Assembly (NCBI RefSeq): GCF_009834765.1
Contig: NZ_WVHP01000002.1
Span: 186,001-250,000 of the forward strand
Reading direction: 5' to 3'
Length of the DNA stretch: 64,000 nt
DNA from: Saccharibacter sp. EH611
GTDB taxonomy: Bacteria; Pseudomonadota; Alphaproteobacteria; Acetobacterales; Acetobacteraceae
In this document: in pieces, positions 8,671 to 19,295 of the stretch
Layout: every line of letters begins with the position of its first letter
Position numbering within the stretch: the stretch's first letter is position 1
The notes under the pieces: model-generated
Told to the model about the DNA's origin: nothing
Database searches by the model: none
Seen by the model: the letters and a program-made list of their open reading frames with translations, nothing else
Made by a program: the position numbers and the translations under genes

Positions 8671-11600
8671 CTATCTCTGTTCTAACGCCCCAACACCTTT
8701 GATTGTTTTCAAACGCTCGGCCAGACGAGGTGTGACGCGGTAAGAGGTCGGCAGCTTCACCTCCACATCGGACGTTTCCTCAAGCGAAGGCAGCAAAACC
8801 ACGCGCCCTCGCCCACCTTGCACGCCCTCAAGCATATCACGAATCGCAGGCAGAGCGTCCTCTTGCTCAACCCAAATCCGCAGCTCACCTCGTTCTTCTG
8901 CTGCGGCCCGTTCTAGATCGGTCACATGATGAGCCGTAATACGCAACGCATCACCATCAAGTTTCAATTCTGCATTTACAAGCACCGCTTGCCCTGCAAC
9001 CAGCAAATCACGACAGCTTGCCAAAGTTTCCGCAAATAAGGTGACCTCACAGCCACCACTGGCATCGGTCAGATTAACCCATGCCATTTTCTTACCTGTA
9101 CGCGTGGGCCGCTCTTTTTTGTCCACCACACACCCCGCAATCTTTACACGTGTCGTGCCAGCATGGGCGCTTCGGTCGAGCTGAATGGACGGTGTTACGC
9201 CCATACGACGTAAAATCGCACGATACCCATCGAGCGGATGCGCACTCATATGAAAGCCTATCACAGCGGCTTCATGAGAAAGACGCTCAAAATCTGGCCA
9301 TGGACGTACCGATTTAAGTCTTAGAATTTCACGAGTCGCGCTGTCTGCTCCTCCGAACAATCCAGCCTGACCGACGTGTTTCTCCTGCGCGCGGGCTTGC
9401 GCACGCCGCATAATAATATCAGCACTTTTAAAAACCGTATGACGATCCGGCTCTAAACTATCAAAGGCCCCTGCCTTAGCGAGACTTTCAATCTGAATTT
9501 TATTGATATGTTTCGAATCACACCGTTCTGCAAAATCCGTAATATCTTTAAACGGCGTACCACCACGATCACTCACGACCCCTTCCATCGCAGCAGCTCC
9601 AACACGTTTGATCGCTGAAAGCGCGTAACGAATCGCTAAACGACCATCATCGAGCTTCTCAATCGAGAAATCAGCTTGTGACCGGTTCACATCCACTGGC
9701 AGAACCGGGATTCCCATGCGCTTGGCTTCTTGGCAAAGTGCGGCAAGCTTCTCGGTTTTTTCACGCGCCAAAGACATACAGCCTGCCAAGAAAGGCACCG
9801 GGTGATTGGCCTTCATCCAAGCGGTTTGATAGGACACAAGCGCATAAGCGGCGGCATGGGACTTATTGAACCCGTAATCAGCAAACTTCGCCATCAAGTC
9901 GAAAACTTCTTCGGCTTTTTCTGGCGTAATACCGCGCGCCACCGCCCCTTCACGGAAAATAACGCGCTGCTTTTCCATCTCAGAAGCGATTTTTTTACCC
10001 ATTGCACGCCGTAAAAGATCAGCCCCACCCAGGCTGTAGCCCGCCATTTTCTGGGCGATCTGCATCACCTGCTCCTGATAGACCATAATGCCATAGGTCT
10101 CTTCGAGAATGGAGCGAATCTCTTCATGCGGCGGCGTCCATTCCGCCCCATGCTTTCGGCGGCAATATTCAGGAATATTCGCCATAGGCCCCGGCCTGTA
10201 GAGCGACACACCGGCGATCAAATCTTCAAGCCGGCTGGCCTCCATTTGCTTGAGCATATCGCGCATGCCCGCCCCTTCAAACTGGAACACGCCGGCGGTA
10301 TCACCGCGCGCCATCATGTCGAAGGTCTTTTTGTCATCCAGCGGGATATGCGAGAGATCGACCTCAACGCCTAGCTCTTTTAAGAAATCAACACCCCTTT
10401 TGAGGATTGTCAGCGTCGTCAACCCTAGGAAGTCGAACTTAACCAGCCCCGCTTGCTCAACAAACTTCATATTATACTGCGTGACTTGCATGTCACTTCG
10501 CGGATCTCGATAAAGCGGGACAAGCTCAACGAGGTTACGATCCCCGATTACCACCCCGGCCGCATGGGTCGATGCATGACGGAACAACCCTTCAAGCTGA
10601 AGCGCAATCTCCAGCAAACGCCGGATCATCTCATCAGTGTCGCGCATCTCCTGCAAGCGTGGTTCTTCTTCAATGGCTTTCGCCAGAGGCGTTGGTTTAG
10701 CAGGATTATTAGGAATCAGCTCTGCAACGCGGTTGACCATTCCATAAGGTAACCCCAACACACGCCCCACATCACGCACGGCCGCCTTTGCTTGCAATTT
10801 CCCAAAAGTAATAATCTGCGCAACACGTTCATTGCCATATTCTTCTTGAACGTAACGAATCACTTCATCCCGTCGATCCTGACAAAAATCAATATCGAAG
10901 TCAGGCATCGACACACGTTCTGGGTTGAGAAAGCGCTCAAACAGCAACCCAAACGGAATAGGATCAAGGTCAGTAATCGTCAGAGCATAGGCCACGAGAG
11001 ACCCAGCCCCCGATCCACGCCCCGGCCCTACAGGAATACCGTGATCTTTCGCCCATTGAATAAAGTCCGCAACGATCAAGAAATAACCGGGGAACCCCAT
11101 TCGGACGATAATGCCCAGCTCGGTTTCAAGCCGTTCTTCATACTCTGCCCGGCGCGCCTCCCCATCTTTCATGACAGCTAGGCGCTTCTCTAATCCCTCT
11201 TTCGCCATGACCCGAAGCGTTTCTTCTTCAGTCGCTCCTTCATTGACCTTAGGGCAGACGGGCAGAAGGGGCTTGCGCGTTGGCGCGGCTACTGCGCAAT
11301 GCTGTGCGATGATGAGCGTATTGTCACAGGCATCGGGAAGGTCATGAAATAACGCTCGCATCTCTTGCGGTGTTTTAAACCATGCCTGTGAAGAGACACG
11401 CCAACGCTTCTCCTCCGCCATGGTGCGGCCTTGCGCAATACAGAGCAACGCATCATGGGCCTCGTGCATGTCCGGTTTCGGGAAAAAACACTCATTGGTC
11501 GCAACAAGTGGAATCCCTCGTTCATCAGCCATACGAATCAAAGCAGGCTCTGTGACATCCTCACCCGCCTCATCAAGACGATTAATCTCAATGGCAAGGT

Positions 11601-12096
11601 AAGGGCCGAATGCCTCATGGACACGCTTTAAAAAATTCGCCGCAGCCTCATCTTGTTCTGCTAAAATACGTTGGTTAAGCGGCCCTCTATTCCCACCCGT
11701 TAAGAGGAACAATCCCGCAGATTTATCACACAATATATCAAGCGCCACGCTTGGGTCGGTAGGATCCCCATTCAAAAATCCTTGTGTCGACAAATATTGA
11801 AGGTTAGCCAGCCCCTCTTCCGTTCGCGCTAAAACAACAACGGGCTCCGCCGGTGTCCCAGGCTTGTCGCTCATGGGTGGCAAAGCAAGCTGGCACCCAA
11901 TAATAGGTTGCACCCCGGCTTTACGGCACGTCAAAGAAAATTCCAGCGCACCAAAAAGATTCCCACTGTCGGTCAACGCAACAGCGGGCATGTCATTCGC
12001 AACAGCAAGGTCAACGAGCTCGGCAGCGCGAATAGCGCCCTGGCTTAAAGAGTAAGCAGAATGATTGCGGAGATGGATGAAATCAGCGTGAGACAT
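8671..12096 (-). CDS. dnaE: DNA polymerase III alpha subunit
   Basis: 1141 residues, close to the usual 1150-1160 for DnaE1, the replicative polymerase subunit. The N-terminal PHP domain begins with LRNHSAYSL; a later metal-site position reads ALTDSGNLFG where active PHP domains have TDH, so proofreading there is unlikely. The polymerase aspartates lie in PDFDIDF (398-404). GPGRGSGAGSLVAY and QFEGAGM motifs are present, and an OB domain follows near the C-terminus. It is transcribed alone, with a candidate promoter at 12120-12149 and an inverted repeat after the stop. Confidence 0.97.
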   Translation of the reverse strand: MSHADFIHLRNHSAYSLSQGAIRAAELVDLAVANDMPAVALTDSGNLFGALEFSLTCRKAGVQPIIGCQLALPPMSDKPGTPAEPVVVLARTEEGLANLQYLSTQGFLNGDPTDPSVALDILCDKSAGLFLLTGGNRGPLNQRILAEQDEAAANFLKRVHEAFGPYLAIEINRLDEAGEDVTEPALIRMADERGIPLVATNECFFPKPDMHEAHDALLCIAQGRTMAEEKRWRVSSQAWFKTPQEMRALFHDLPDACDNTLIIAQHCAVAAPTRKPLLPVCPKVNEGATEEETLRVMAKEGLEKRLAVMKDGEARRAEYEERLETELGIIVRMGFPGYFLIVADFIQWAKDHGIPVGPGRGSGAGSLVAYALTITDLDPIPFGLLFERFLNPERVSMPDFDIDFCQDRRDEVIRYVQEEYGNERVAQIITFGKLQAKAAVRDVGRVLGLPYGMVNRVAELIPNNPAKPTPLAKAIEEEPRLQEMRDTDEMIRRLLEIALQLEGLFRHASTHAAGVVIGDRNLVELVPLYRDPRSDMQVTQYNMKFVEQAGLVKFDFLGLTTLTILKRGVDFLKELGVEVDLSHIPLDDKKTFDMMARGDTAGVFQFEGAGMRDMLKQMEASRLEDLIAGVSLYRPGPMANIPEYCRRKHGAEWTPPHEEIRSILEETYGIMVYQEQVMQIAQKMAGYSLGGADLLRRAMGKKIASEMEKQRVIFREGAVARGITPEKAEEVFDLMAKFADYGFNKSHAAAYALVSYQTAWMKANHPVPFLAGCMSLAREKTEKLAALCQEAKRMGIPVLPVDVNRSQADFSIEKLDDGRLAIRYALSAIKRVGAAAMEGVVSDRGGTPFKDITDFAERCDSKHINKIQIESLAKAGAFDSLEPDRHTVFKSADIIMRRAQARAQEKHVGQAGLFGGADSATREILRLKSVRPWPDFERLSHEAAVIGFHMSAHPLDGYRAILRRMGVTPSIQLDRSAHAGTTRVKIAGCVVDKKERPTRTGKKMAWVNLTDASGGCEVTLFAETLASCRDLLVAGQAVLVNAELKLDGDALRITAHHVTDLERAAAEERGELRIWVEQEDALPAIRDMLEGVQGGRGRVVLLPSLEETSDVEVKLPTSYRVTPRLAERLKTIKGVGALEQR

Positions 12097-12119
12097 ACCA
12101 GCATTCTACCACGCTCACC

Positions 12120-12149
12120 CTATAGGCTGGAACGTCTTTCAGAGCCAAG
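12120..12149 (-). promoter_or_regulatory. Candidate sigma-70 promoter of dnaE
   Basis: TTGGCT (-35) and TATAGG (-10) are separated by 18 bases and lie about 25 bases upstream of the dnaE ATG. The match is partial. Confidence 0.35.
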
Positions 12150-12176
12150 ACGCGCAGAAAAATTTACTCATGCTTT

Positions 12177-12872
12177 TCAAAAAGGAACGATCTTACCGTC
12201 TCGCAACGTAACCGTACGATCCATTGACGCAGCCAATGCTTCATTATGCGTCGCGACCAGAGCCGCAGCTCCCTCCTGCCGTACAACGCGGGTTAACTCC
12301 CCAAACACGAGATCAGCTGTTTTGACGTCCAAATTGCCCGTTGGCTCATCCGCTAACAGTAGGCTGGGGCCATTCGCAAGGGCACGCGCAATGGCCGTGC
12401 GTTGCTGCTCCCCTCCCGACATGCGGCCCGGTAAGGACTCTAAGCGGTGCTGCACGCCAAAACGTCCAAGCAAATCCTCTGCGCGCTGTCGTGCATCACG
12501 CGGAGACTGTCCGGCCGCCAATTGCGGTAACATGACATTTTCGCATGCAGTAAACTCACCCAGCAAATGATGGAACTGATACACAAAACCAATTTCATCA
12601 CGACGCAACGCTGTGCGTCCCGCCTCACCCAAACGCCGCGTTTCTTTCCCATTAATCAGCACATCGCCGCGGCTAGGAGCTTCCAACAAACCCGCCAAAT
12701 GCAAAAGTGTTGATTTCCCCGTGCCGCTCGGCGCCACCAGCGCGACCATTTCACCGGGGCGTAGGACAAAATCGGTTTCTTTCAAAATCGTTAGGGTATC
12801 ATCACCAGAACGATAAGAGCGCGAAACCTGCTGAAGTTCTAGCGTCAACGCACGTGATAGAGCTTCACTCAT
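12177..12872 (-). CDS. lolD: Lipoprotein-releasing ABC transporter ATP-binding protein
   Basis: 231 residues from the ATG at 12872. Powers release of lipoproteins from the inner membrane to LolA. Walker A is PSGTGKST (48-55), the signature MSGGEQQR (151-158), and Walker [11 protein letters not shown] (171-180). The MacB/LolD-type Q-loop region FVYQFHHLL is at 97-105, typical of LolD. The start lies 8 bp inside the end of the permease gene, indicating translational coupling. A longer frame to 12908 exists but would overlap the permease further and adds non-conserved residues. Confidence 0.93.
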   Translation of the reverse strand: MSEALSRALTLELQQVSRSYRSGDDTLTILKETDFVLRPGEMVALVAPSGTGKSTLLHLAGLLEAPSRGDVLINGKETRRLGEAGRTALRRDEIGFVYQFHHLLGEFTACENVMLPQLAAGQSPRDARQRAEDLLGRFGVQHRLESLPGRMSGGEQQRTAIARALANGPSLLLADEPTGNLDVKTADLVFGELTRVVRQEGAAALVATHNEALAASMDRTVTLRDGKIVPF

Positions 12873-14112
12873 GACGCAAGGCCTCCACCGGGTCTGTCTT
12901 TGCCGCACGCCATGACGGATAAAGCGTCGCCAATAGCGAAAGCGCTAGCGACAGCAACACGACTTCAATCACCTGAGACCATACGATACGGGCAGGCAAC
13001 CGAGCGAGGAAATACACTTCGGAGTTAAAGAGATTCGTGCCGGTAAGCCCTTCAAGCACATGACGAATACGCTCAATATTAAGTGCGAACGTAATGCCAA
13101 GCCCCGTACCCAGCACGGTTCCAATCACACCGACTGACGCGCCGCACATCAAGAAAATACGCATCACAGCCCCACGGCTGGCACCAAATGTGCGCAAAAT
13201 AGCAATATCGCGCGTTTTGTCTTTAACCATCATGATGAGGGATGAAATAACATTAAACGCTGCTACCAAAATAATCAGCGTCAAGATGAGGAACATCACG
13301 TTTTGCTCAACCGTCACGGCGTCTAAGAACCCATTGGCACTATGCGTCCAATCCACAACACGCAGCCTCGGGTCTCCAAGCGTATCGGCAATCATCTGCC
13401 CTATAGGCTGTACATGAATAGGATCTATCGTGCTGACCTGAATCAATGACACCGCATTGCCTAGCATAAAGAACTTCTGTGAGGCTGGCAGCGGCATAAG
13501 CACGATATTACTGTTATAATCGTTCCAGTTTGCATCAAAAATCGCGACAACTCGTACCTTTTTCACACGCGGCATCGTGCCAAAAGGTGTTGACCGTCCA
13601 TCTGGTGAGAGCAAGGTCATCGTTGAGCCGACTTGCAAGCCAGCGCGCTCTGCCATACTCACCCCAATCGCCACGGCATCATCACCACGGAAATCATTAA
13701 GGCTTCCGCTGAACACACCTTGGCTTAGGGCCGTCCAATTTTTAAGATCATCAGAGGCAATCCCTTCCAGCATCGCTCCCGTAGAATAACGAGAAGCTTC
13801 CGCTAGAATTGTACCCTGTGTCATCGGTAAAACTTGCGTAACCCCCGACACACTGCGGATCAGACGCGCCGTATCTTGATAACCCTCAATGCGTTGGCTG
13901 TAGCTATACACATTTAAGTCACCATGAAGGCCCAAAATACGACCCATCAAATCTGCTTTAAAACCGTTCATTACGGCCATGACGATAATGAGCGTGGCAA
14001 CACCAAGCGCAATCCCCACAAGAGAGAAAAGCGCAATGATTGAGGCAAAGCGCTCCCCTTTCCGTGCCCGGAGATAACGCCCTGCAACAACACGCTCAAA
14101 ACGTCCAAACAT
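12865..14112 (-). CDS. Lipoprotein-releasing ABC transporter permease (LolC/LolE family)
   Basis: 415 residues from the ATG at 14112, one base after the proS stop. A TTG 15 bp upstream would lie inside proS and is less likely. The N-terminus [18 protein letters not shown] and the first membrane segment (about 20-45) match LolC/E, followed by a large periplasmic domain (about 50-260) and three C-terminal FtsX-type membrane segments. [19 protein letters not shown] is the cytoplasmic coupling motif. Only one permease gene is present next to lolD, as in alphaproteobacteria that use a single LolC/E-type subunit. Confidence 0.92.
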   Translation of the reverse strand: MFGRFERVVAGRYLRARKGERFASIIALFSLVGIALGVATLIIVMAVMNGFKADLMGRILGLHGDLNVYSYSQRIEGYQDTARLIRSVSGVTQVLPMTQGTILAEASRYSTGAMLEGIASDDLKNWTALSQGVFSGSLNDFRGDDAVAIGVSMAERAGLQVGSTMTLLSPDGRSTPFGTMPRVKKVRVVAIFDANWNDYNSNIVLMPLPASQKFFMLGNAVSLIQVSTIDPIHVQPIGQMIADTLGDPRLRVVDWTHSANGFLDAVTVEQNVMFLILTLIILVAAFNVISSLIMMVKDKTRDIAILRTFGASRGAVMRIFLMCGASVGVIGTVLGTGLGITFALNIERIRHVLEGLTGTNLFNSEVYFLARLPARIVWSQVIEVVLLSLALSLLATLYPSWRAAKTDPVEALRHE

Positions 14113-14113
14113 A

Positions 14114-15430
14114 TTAGACCAGCCCAAGCTTCGTCAGGGCTTCATCAACGGAAAGCTCAAAACGCTCACCGGTTGCCCGTTCTTTGAGTTCCACCATGCC
14201 ATTCTTGGCCCCGCGTGGGCCAATGATGATCTGCCAAGGATGGCCGAGCAGATCCGCATCATTAAACTTCACGCCTGCACGCTCTGAACGATCATCGTAA
14301 AGAATATCATTCGGAGCACATTGATAGAAGCGCTCGCACAGCGCATCACAGGTTTCGTCCCCAGAGCGCAAGTTCAAGATCGCCGCTCGGTAAGGAGCAA
14401 TCGACTCGGGCCAAATAATACCGTTATCGTCATGAGAAGCTTCAATGATCGCCCCGACAAGACGGGAGACACCAACGCCGTATGAACCCATATGCGGATG
14501 GAAAGCTGCGCCATCTGCACCGCTGACTTCCACACCCATCGCTTCGGTATATTTTGTACCGAAATAGAAGATGTGCCCCACTTCAATACCACGGCCAGAC
14601 ACCTGCCTTTCTTGGGGAACCTGTTCCCAAGCAGCCGTATCATGCTTTTCATCCGTTGCAGAATACGTGGTGCTCACTAAATCCTGAAGCTTTTTGAGGT
14701 CTTCAGGACGATTTACATCGAGATCCTCTTTATCCCAATCAATGTCATCCCAACGACTATCATAAAAGACCTCACTCTCTCCCGTAGGGGCGAGCACTTG
14801 GAATTCATGACTGAGATCACCACCAATCGGCCCGGTATCGGCCGCCGTTGGCACTGCTTTAATGCCAAGGCGACGGAAAATACGAAGGTAAGAGAGCATC
14901 ATGCGATAATAGCTGCTCACCGCTCCTTCATAAGACGCATCGAAAGAGTACGCATCTTTCATGTAGAATTCACGCCCGCGCATCACACCAAAGCGTGGGC
15001 GAATTTCATCACGGAATTTCCACTGAATATGATACAGCGTCTTCGGCAATTCACGGTAAGACTTCACCGTACTCCCGAACAAGTCTGTCACGACCTCTTC
15101 ATTCGTGGGGCCATAAAGGAGTTCACGTTTTTGCCGATCCTGAATCCGCAGCATTTCAGGCCCATAAGCATCATAACGCCCAGAACGCTTCCATAACTCA
15201 GCAGACTGCAGGGTTGGCATCAGCACTTCCTGTGCGCCTGCTCCATCCTGCTCTTCGCGCACGATCTGAGCAATATTACGCAGCACACGCAACCCGGCCG
15301 GAAGCCATGTATAAATTCCTGATGCTGTCTGACGGATTAATCCCGCACGCAGCATCAAACGATGAGACATAATCTGGGCTTCAGCCGGCACTTCCTTCAG
15401 TGTCGGCTGGAATGCTTGACTTAAACGCAT
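14114..15430 (-). CDS. proS: Prolyl-tRNA synthetase (short form without editing insertion)
   Basis: Class II synthetase charging tRNA-Pro. At 438 residues it is the short alphaproteobacterial form; the roughly 180-residue editing insertion between motifs 2 and 3 of the Escherichia coli type is absent. Motif 2 is [21 protein letters not shown]-like (139-159) and motif 3 is represented by [18 protein letters not shown]-terminal anticodon-binding domain follows (about 340-438). AAAGGAAG precedes the ATG. A Pro tRNA(GGG) is at 48,985-49,061. Confidence 0.96.
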   Translation of the reverse strand: MRLSQAFQPTLKEVPAEAQIMSHRLMLRAGLIRQTASGIYTWLPAGLRVLRNIAQIVREEQDGAGAQEVLMPTLQSAELWKRSGRYDAYGPEMLRIQDRQKRELLYGPTNEEVVTDLFGSTVKSYRELPKTLYHIQWKFRDEIRPRFGVMRGREFYMKDAYSFDASYEGAVSSYYRMMLSYLRIFRRLGIKAVPTAADTGPIGGDLSHEFQVLAPTGESEVFYDSRWDDIDWDKEDLDVNRPEDLKKLQDLVSTTYSATDEKHDTAAWEQVPQERQVSGRGIEVGHIFYFGTKYTEAMGVEVSGADGAAFHPHMGSYGVGVSRLVGAIIEASHDDNGIIWPESIAPYRAAILNLRSGDETCDALCERFYQCAPNDILYDDRSERAGVKFNDADLLGHPWQIIIGPRGAKNGMVELKERATGERFELSVDEALTKLGLV

Positions 15431-15442
15431 GAAGAACTTCCT

Positions 15443-17101
15443 TTAAACGCGCAACAGATGGACATCAACAAGCGGACGCTTCTGCAGCTTACGTCCTAAC
15501 GCACGGCGCAACGCTGTGCGTGCTGCATCACGGAACGCAATATCGTCATACCGGAGTTCATCAGGTATTTCGTCAATCGCATAGGCGAAATCTTCTCTAA
15601 TACGCTCGCTTTCTGGATCTTCACGATCCAACAATCCAGGTGCGCTGATGCGTGGCTCGCCAATGACATACCCCTCATCATCAACAGCAAAACTGGCCAG
15701 AACAACACCGTTGAACAGCATACGACGACGCGCCGCCAGCACCCCGCCTGTCATCGGAAGTAGCCGTCCACCGTCAAGAGCCAAGCGCCCTGTTGGTGCC
15801 GTATCTTCAACCTTCACGTCGCCCGGTGCAAGATTGAGGATATCGCCATCTTCTAGCAAGACAACGTCAGACCCGGCCTCACGTGCAAGAGCCGCATGAG
15901 CTGTTAGATGCCGCCACTCCCCATGCGTCGGTACGCTGTATTTAGGACGGACAAGGCCATAGAGATAGCTAATATCACCACCTGTCGCATGACCAGAAAC
16001 GTGAACCATACCGTCTTTGTCTGTCAGTACCATCACACCGCGACGCGTCAGATTATCCTGAACCGTCATCACAGCTTGTTCATTCCCTGGAATAACACGG
16101 GAGCTGTAAATAACCGTATCCCCTTCCCCTAAGGAAATAGTGGAATGAGTATCAGACGCGATACGCGATAGGGCTGAGCGTGATTCACCTTGGCTACCCG
16201 TAATAATCATCAGAAGATTATCGTCCGGCACATCACGTGCATCATACTCTGTCAGGAAAGGAGGAACATCCGTCAGATAACCACATTCACGCGCGGCACT
16301 TTCCAGATTCCGCAAAGAACGCCCAACCACCATGACCTGACGACCAGAAGCCTGCGCCGCCTTCGCGATGCTCTCAACACGCGCCACGTTGCTCGCAAAG
16401 CATGTGACGGCAATACGTCCTTCAAGCCCTGCAATCAGCTCTGTTAGGCCAATACGCACTTCAGATTCAGATTGAGATGGCCCCTCTCTCAAGCAGTTCG
16501 TGCTATCGCCCACCATCGCGAGCACACCTTCATCGCCAAGTGCTTTAAAGGTATCCAAAGCGGTTAAAGGCCCAACCAGCGGATTAGGATCAAGCTTCCA
16601 GTCACCTGTATGCACCACCATGCCGTAAGGCGTGCGGATCGCAATGGACTGAGCTTCCACCACGGAATGCGTCACAGGAACAAACTGCAGGTCAAAAGGC
16701 CCGACATCAAAGCGCGAGGCCGGCATAATGACGTTAAGAACAACCTGATTGTTCAGACGTGCTTCACCCAATTTACGACGCAATACAGCAGCAGCAAATG
16801 GCGTCGCATAAACAGGGCAGCGTAAATACGGCCAGAGATGAGCAATCGCGCCCAAATGATCTTCATGGGCGTGGGTAATCACCAGCCCGCATAAACGCTC
16901 GCTACGTTCTGTGATAAAAGTCGGATCTGCCATCAGCACTTCGGCTTCCGGTGTATCATTGCCCGAAAAGCCAATACCGCAATCAATAGCGAGCCATGTT
17001 TCCTCACCCTCATGGCGCAAACGGTACAGGTTGAAATTCATACCAATTTCACCCGTACCTCCTAATGGAAGATAGGCTAGTCCATCTTTATATTCTGTCA
17101 T
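15443..17101 (-). CDS. rnj: Ribonuclease J
   Basis: 552 residues. A metallo-beta-lactamase/beta-CASP nuclease with 5' exonuclease and endonuclease activity in mRNA decay and rRNA maturation. The metal motif HAHEDH is at 77-82. Further metal ligands are expected in VTHSV and VHTGDWKLD, and the beta-CASP domain contains VVGRSLRN and GSQGE. The ATG at 17101 follows GTGGGA; a GTG at 17113 in the same frame is less likely. It sits in a tight minus-strand run birA-coaX-rnj-proS-lolC/E-lolD. Confidence 0.95.
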   Translation of the reverse strand: MTEYKDGLAYLPLGGTGEIGMNFNLYRLRHEGEETWLAIDCGIGFSGNDTPEAEVLMADPTFITERSERLCGLVITHAHEDHLGAIAHLWPYLRCPVYATPFAAAVLRRKLGEARLNNQVVLNVIMPASRFDVGPFDLQFVPVTHSVVEAQSIAIRTPYGMVVHTGDWKLDPNPLVGPLTALDTFKALGDEGVLAMVGDSTNCLREGPSQSESEVRIGLTELIAGLEGRIAVTCFASNVARVESIAKAAQASGRQVMVVGRSLRNLESAARECGYLTDVPPFLTEYDARDVPDDNLLMIITGSQGESRSALSRIASDTHSTISLGEGDTVIYSSRVIPGNEQAVMTVQDNLTRRGVMVLTDKDGMVHVSGHATGGDISYLYGLVRPKYSVPTHGEWRHLTAHAALAREAGSDVVLLEDGDILNLAPGDVKVEDTAPTGRLALDGGRLLPMTGGVLAARRRMLFNGVVLASFAVDDEGYVIGEPRISAPGLLDREDPESERIREDFAYAIDEIPDELRYDDIAFRDAARTALRRALGRKLQKRPLVDVHLLRV

Positions 17102-17118
17102 ACTTAATCCCACAGTTG

Positions 17119-17949
17119 TTATGTGCTTAACGGTTTATGTGTCATCGAACGAACAAGACGTTCGGAAGAAGTCGTGGTGAAGCGCTGCTCATTTTGCTGT
17201 GCAAGGAAACGGAGACCATCAAGGGTCAAATCCGGAGCGACCTCATCAAAAAATGCTGTTCCTTCAGAAAAAAGCGGGGCTAGACCACCGGTCGCGACAA
17301 CCTTAGGGGCCTCGTTCATTTCCGCTCTAATTTGTCGAACAATGCCTTCTACGAGTCCGACATATCCCCAAAAAAGACCAGAGCGCATCGCAACGCTCGT
17401 ACTGCGCCCAATAGCTTCAGCAGGCCGCCCAACACTTACACGAGGCAGGCGCGCTGCTGCCTGATGCAACGCATCCATAGAAAGATTAACACCGGGGGCA
17501 ATCGCTCCCCCACAATAACGGCCCTGCTGGTCAATCACATCAAATGTCGTTGCTGTTCCAAAATCAACGACCACCAAAGAACCTGCATAAAGACGATGAG
17601 CAGCAAGACCATTCAAACGACGATCCGCACCAAGCTCATCAGGCTGGTCAACCAGCACCTCCATATCCCAATCAAGGTCATTATTGGCGACAAGAGGCTC
17701 TACACCCAACCAAGAACGGCAAAAACGCCTCAGATCATACAAAACAGCAGGAACCACTGTTCCAATAATTGCGCGATTAATGGCCGCAGGATCCAAACCA
17801 ACCCGCTCCATTAATCCTAAAAGCCAAGAAGCATATTCATCAGACGTACGACGATCATCAGTGGAGATACGCCAACGTCCACACCAAGCCGTTCCATCAT
17901 GAACGGCAAAAACAACATTCGTATTGCCTGCATCAATGACGAGAAGCAC
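17119..17949 (-). CDS. coaX: Type III pantothenate kinase
   Basis: Phosphorylates pantothenate, the first step of coenzyme A synthesis. From the GTG at 17949 it is 276 residues and begins [11 protein letters not shown], the usual CoaX N-terminus with the catalytic Asp6; TAGGAA lies 8 bases upstream. The frame is open to 17979, giving longer forms that overlap bir[16 protein letters not shown] and [13 protein letters not shown] carry the acceptor-site residues. Type III enzymes are insensitive to coenzyme A feedback. birA upstream and coaX form a cofactor pair common in bacteria. Confidence 0.94.
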   Translation of the reverse strand: MLLVIDAGNTNVVFAVHDGTAWCGRWRISTDDRRTSDEYASWLLGLMERVGLDPAAINRAIIGTVVPAVLYDLRRFCRSWLGVEPLVANNDLDWDMEVLVDQPDELGADRRLNGLAAHRLYAGSLVVVDFGTATTFDVIDQQGRYCGGAIAPGVNLSMDALHQAAARLPRVSVGRPAEAIGRSTSVAMRSGLFWGYVGLVEGIVRQIRAEMNEAPKVVATGGLAPLFSEGTAFFDEVAPDLTLDGLRFLAQQNEQRFTTTSSERLVRSMTHKPLST

Positions 17950-17959
17950 CGCCGCGTTC

Positions 17960-18694
17960 CTACTCACAAAGGATGTCACCGGTTACGACCGGGAGGACAT
18001 CACCATTATCCAGCGTGAGCAGTAGGTGCCCCTGCGCATCAAGCCCACTAAACATGCCAGTTTTATACGTATCGCGTCCTTGTACCGCAAGACGCGTTCC
18101 TATTGGGTGAGCGTAGGATAACCACGCCTGATGCACAACAGAGGAGCCCTTTTCTTCCCATTCTTTTTTCCATTTATCAAAAGAATGAATAATCTTCCGC
18201 GCACACTCTTCTGCATCAGGCGGCGTGGCAAGATCAGCAAAACACGCTAAACGCCTATCCGGTAATTTAGGGGCATTTTTTAAATTCGCACCAATACCAA
18301 TCACAGCCCATTGATGAGTCTCATTATGCCCGGTCTCAATAAGAATGCCGGCCATTTTACATTGATGAAGCAGAAGATCATTGGGCCATTTTAATGTGAA
18401 ATGTTTTTCTGTTGAAAATGAAGCAGGCAGACATGCTGTCATTCCCTCGTACAGGGCTACAGCCGTCAAAAAAGGAAGCGCTTGAAGAAAAGTCGAATTT
18501 TCAGGAATGCGACACACGAACGAAAAGGCAAGATTCCCTTTCCCCGTTGTCCAAGAGCGCCCACGACTACCACGCGCCGCGCTCTGCTCTTTTGCAAGGA
18601 CGACTAAGCCTTGATCATCGCCGGCTTCAGCCCGACCCCGGCAAAAGTCGGAAGTCGATGCCAGCGCCTCATGAATATCGAAACGCCAGATCAT
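17960..18694 (-). CDS. birA: Biotin-[acetyl-CoA-carboxylase] ligase
   Basis: 244 residues. Attaches biotin to biotin-dependent carboxylases such as AccB. The biotinyl-AMP loop is RGSRGR (41-46), followed by KWPND (102-106) and KMAGIL (113-118). There is no N-terminal winged-helix domain, so it is a ligase only and not a biotin-operon repressor. The frame ends in the coaX upstream region; the ATG at 18694 lies just after tRNA-Val. Confidence 0.94.
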   Translation of the reverse strand: MIWRFDIHEALASTSDFCRGRAEAGDDQGLVVLAKEQSAARGSRGRSWTTGKGNLAFSFVCRIPENSTFLQALPFLTAVALYEGMTACLPASFSTEKHFTLKWPNDLLLHQCKMAGILIETGHNETHQWAVIGIGANLKNAPKLPDRRLACFADLATPPDAEECARKIIHSFDKWKKEWEEKGSSVVHQAWLSYAHPIGTRLAVQGRDTYKTGMFSGLDAQGHLLLTLDNGDVLPVVTGDILCE

Positions 18695-18713
18695 AACTTT
18701 ATCAATAAATGGA

Positions 18714-18788
18714 TGGTGGGCAATGACGGGATCGAACCGCCGACCCTCTCGGTGTAAACGAGACGCTCTACCTCTGAGCTAATTGCCC
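18714..18788 (-). tRNA. tRNA-Val (anticodon TAC)
   Basis: A 75-nt tRNA with acceptor stem GGGCAAT/ATTGCCC, discriminator A and encoded CCA. The anticodon stem CTCGT/ACGAG-like region encloses TTTACAC, giving anticodon TAC. The T-arm GGTTCGATCC is intact. Confidence 0.96.
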
Positions 18789-18824
18789 GCAGCGGTATAT
18801 AGGAGAAACAGAGATGGGATGCAA

Positions 18825-18859
18825 CCAGGTTATTCAACTTTTTTTGATGAATAACCTGG
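18825..18859 (-). terminator. Hairpin after hupB
   Basis: A perfect 12-bp stem, CCAGGTTATTCA/TGAATAACCTGG, with an eleven-base loop that is T-rich on the plus strand. It lies between hupB and tRNA-Val. No long T-run follows on the minus strand, so termination efficiency is uncertain. Confidence 0.6.
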
Positions 18860-18873
18860 AGCCCCCTGTGAGC

Positions 18874-19161
18874 TTACTTGCTCACGGCATCCTTCAGGCC
18901 TTTACCAGGCTTGAAACGGACAGAAGTAGAGGCAGGAATGTCAATTTCCTCACCTGTACGTGGGTTACGACCCTTGGCGGCCTTGCGTGTGGCTGTCACG
19001 AAGCTACCGAAACCAACCAGACGCACTTCCTGACCTTTGGAAAGGGTTTTCTCAATCGTCCCGAAAACCGCATCCACAACTTCACTTGCCTTCGCTTTTG
19101 GAAGATCAGCCGCCTCAGCAACAGAAGCAATCAGTTCCTGCTTATTCAAAGGTTTCTCCAT
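18874..19161 (-). CDS. hupB: DNA-binding protein HU
   Basis: A 95-residue histone-like nucleoid protein. The DNA-binding arm carries GRNPRTG (64-70), and the N-terminus NKQELIASVAE matches HU rather than IHF. It follows lon, the usual bacterial order clpX-lon-hupB. A candidate promoter lies at 19240-19267, so it probably also has its own transcript. ihfA and ihfB subunits are encoded elsewhere in the window. Confidence 0.96.
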   Translation of the reverse strand: MEKPLNKQELIASVAEAADLPKAKASEVVDAVFGTIEKTLSKGQEVRLVGFGSFVTATRKAAKGRNPRTGEEIDIPASTSVRFKPGKGLKDAVSK

Positions 19162-19239
19162 GATATGCCTTTCTAAGGATAGGCGCCCCTCTATCCTACG
19201 TTGAAAAGAGGAGGCGCTGATTAAGGGTCAACGGTTCGC

Positions 19240-19267
19240 ACTATGAAGCGCTTTTTTGCCGCGTCAA
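19240..19267 (-). promoter_or_regulatory. Candidate hupB promoter
   Basis: TTGACG (-35) and CATAGT (-10) are spaced by 16 bases in the lon-hupB gap. The -10 is a weak match. Confidence 0.35.
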
Positions 19268-19295
19268 CCGGTAGAATCGCATCAAGTGTCGAAAG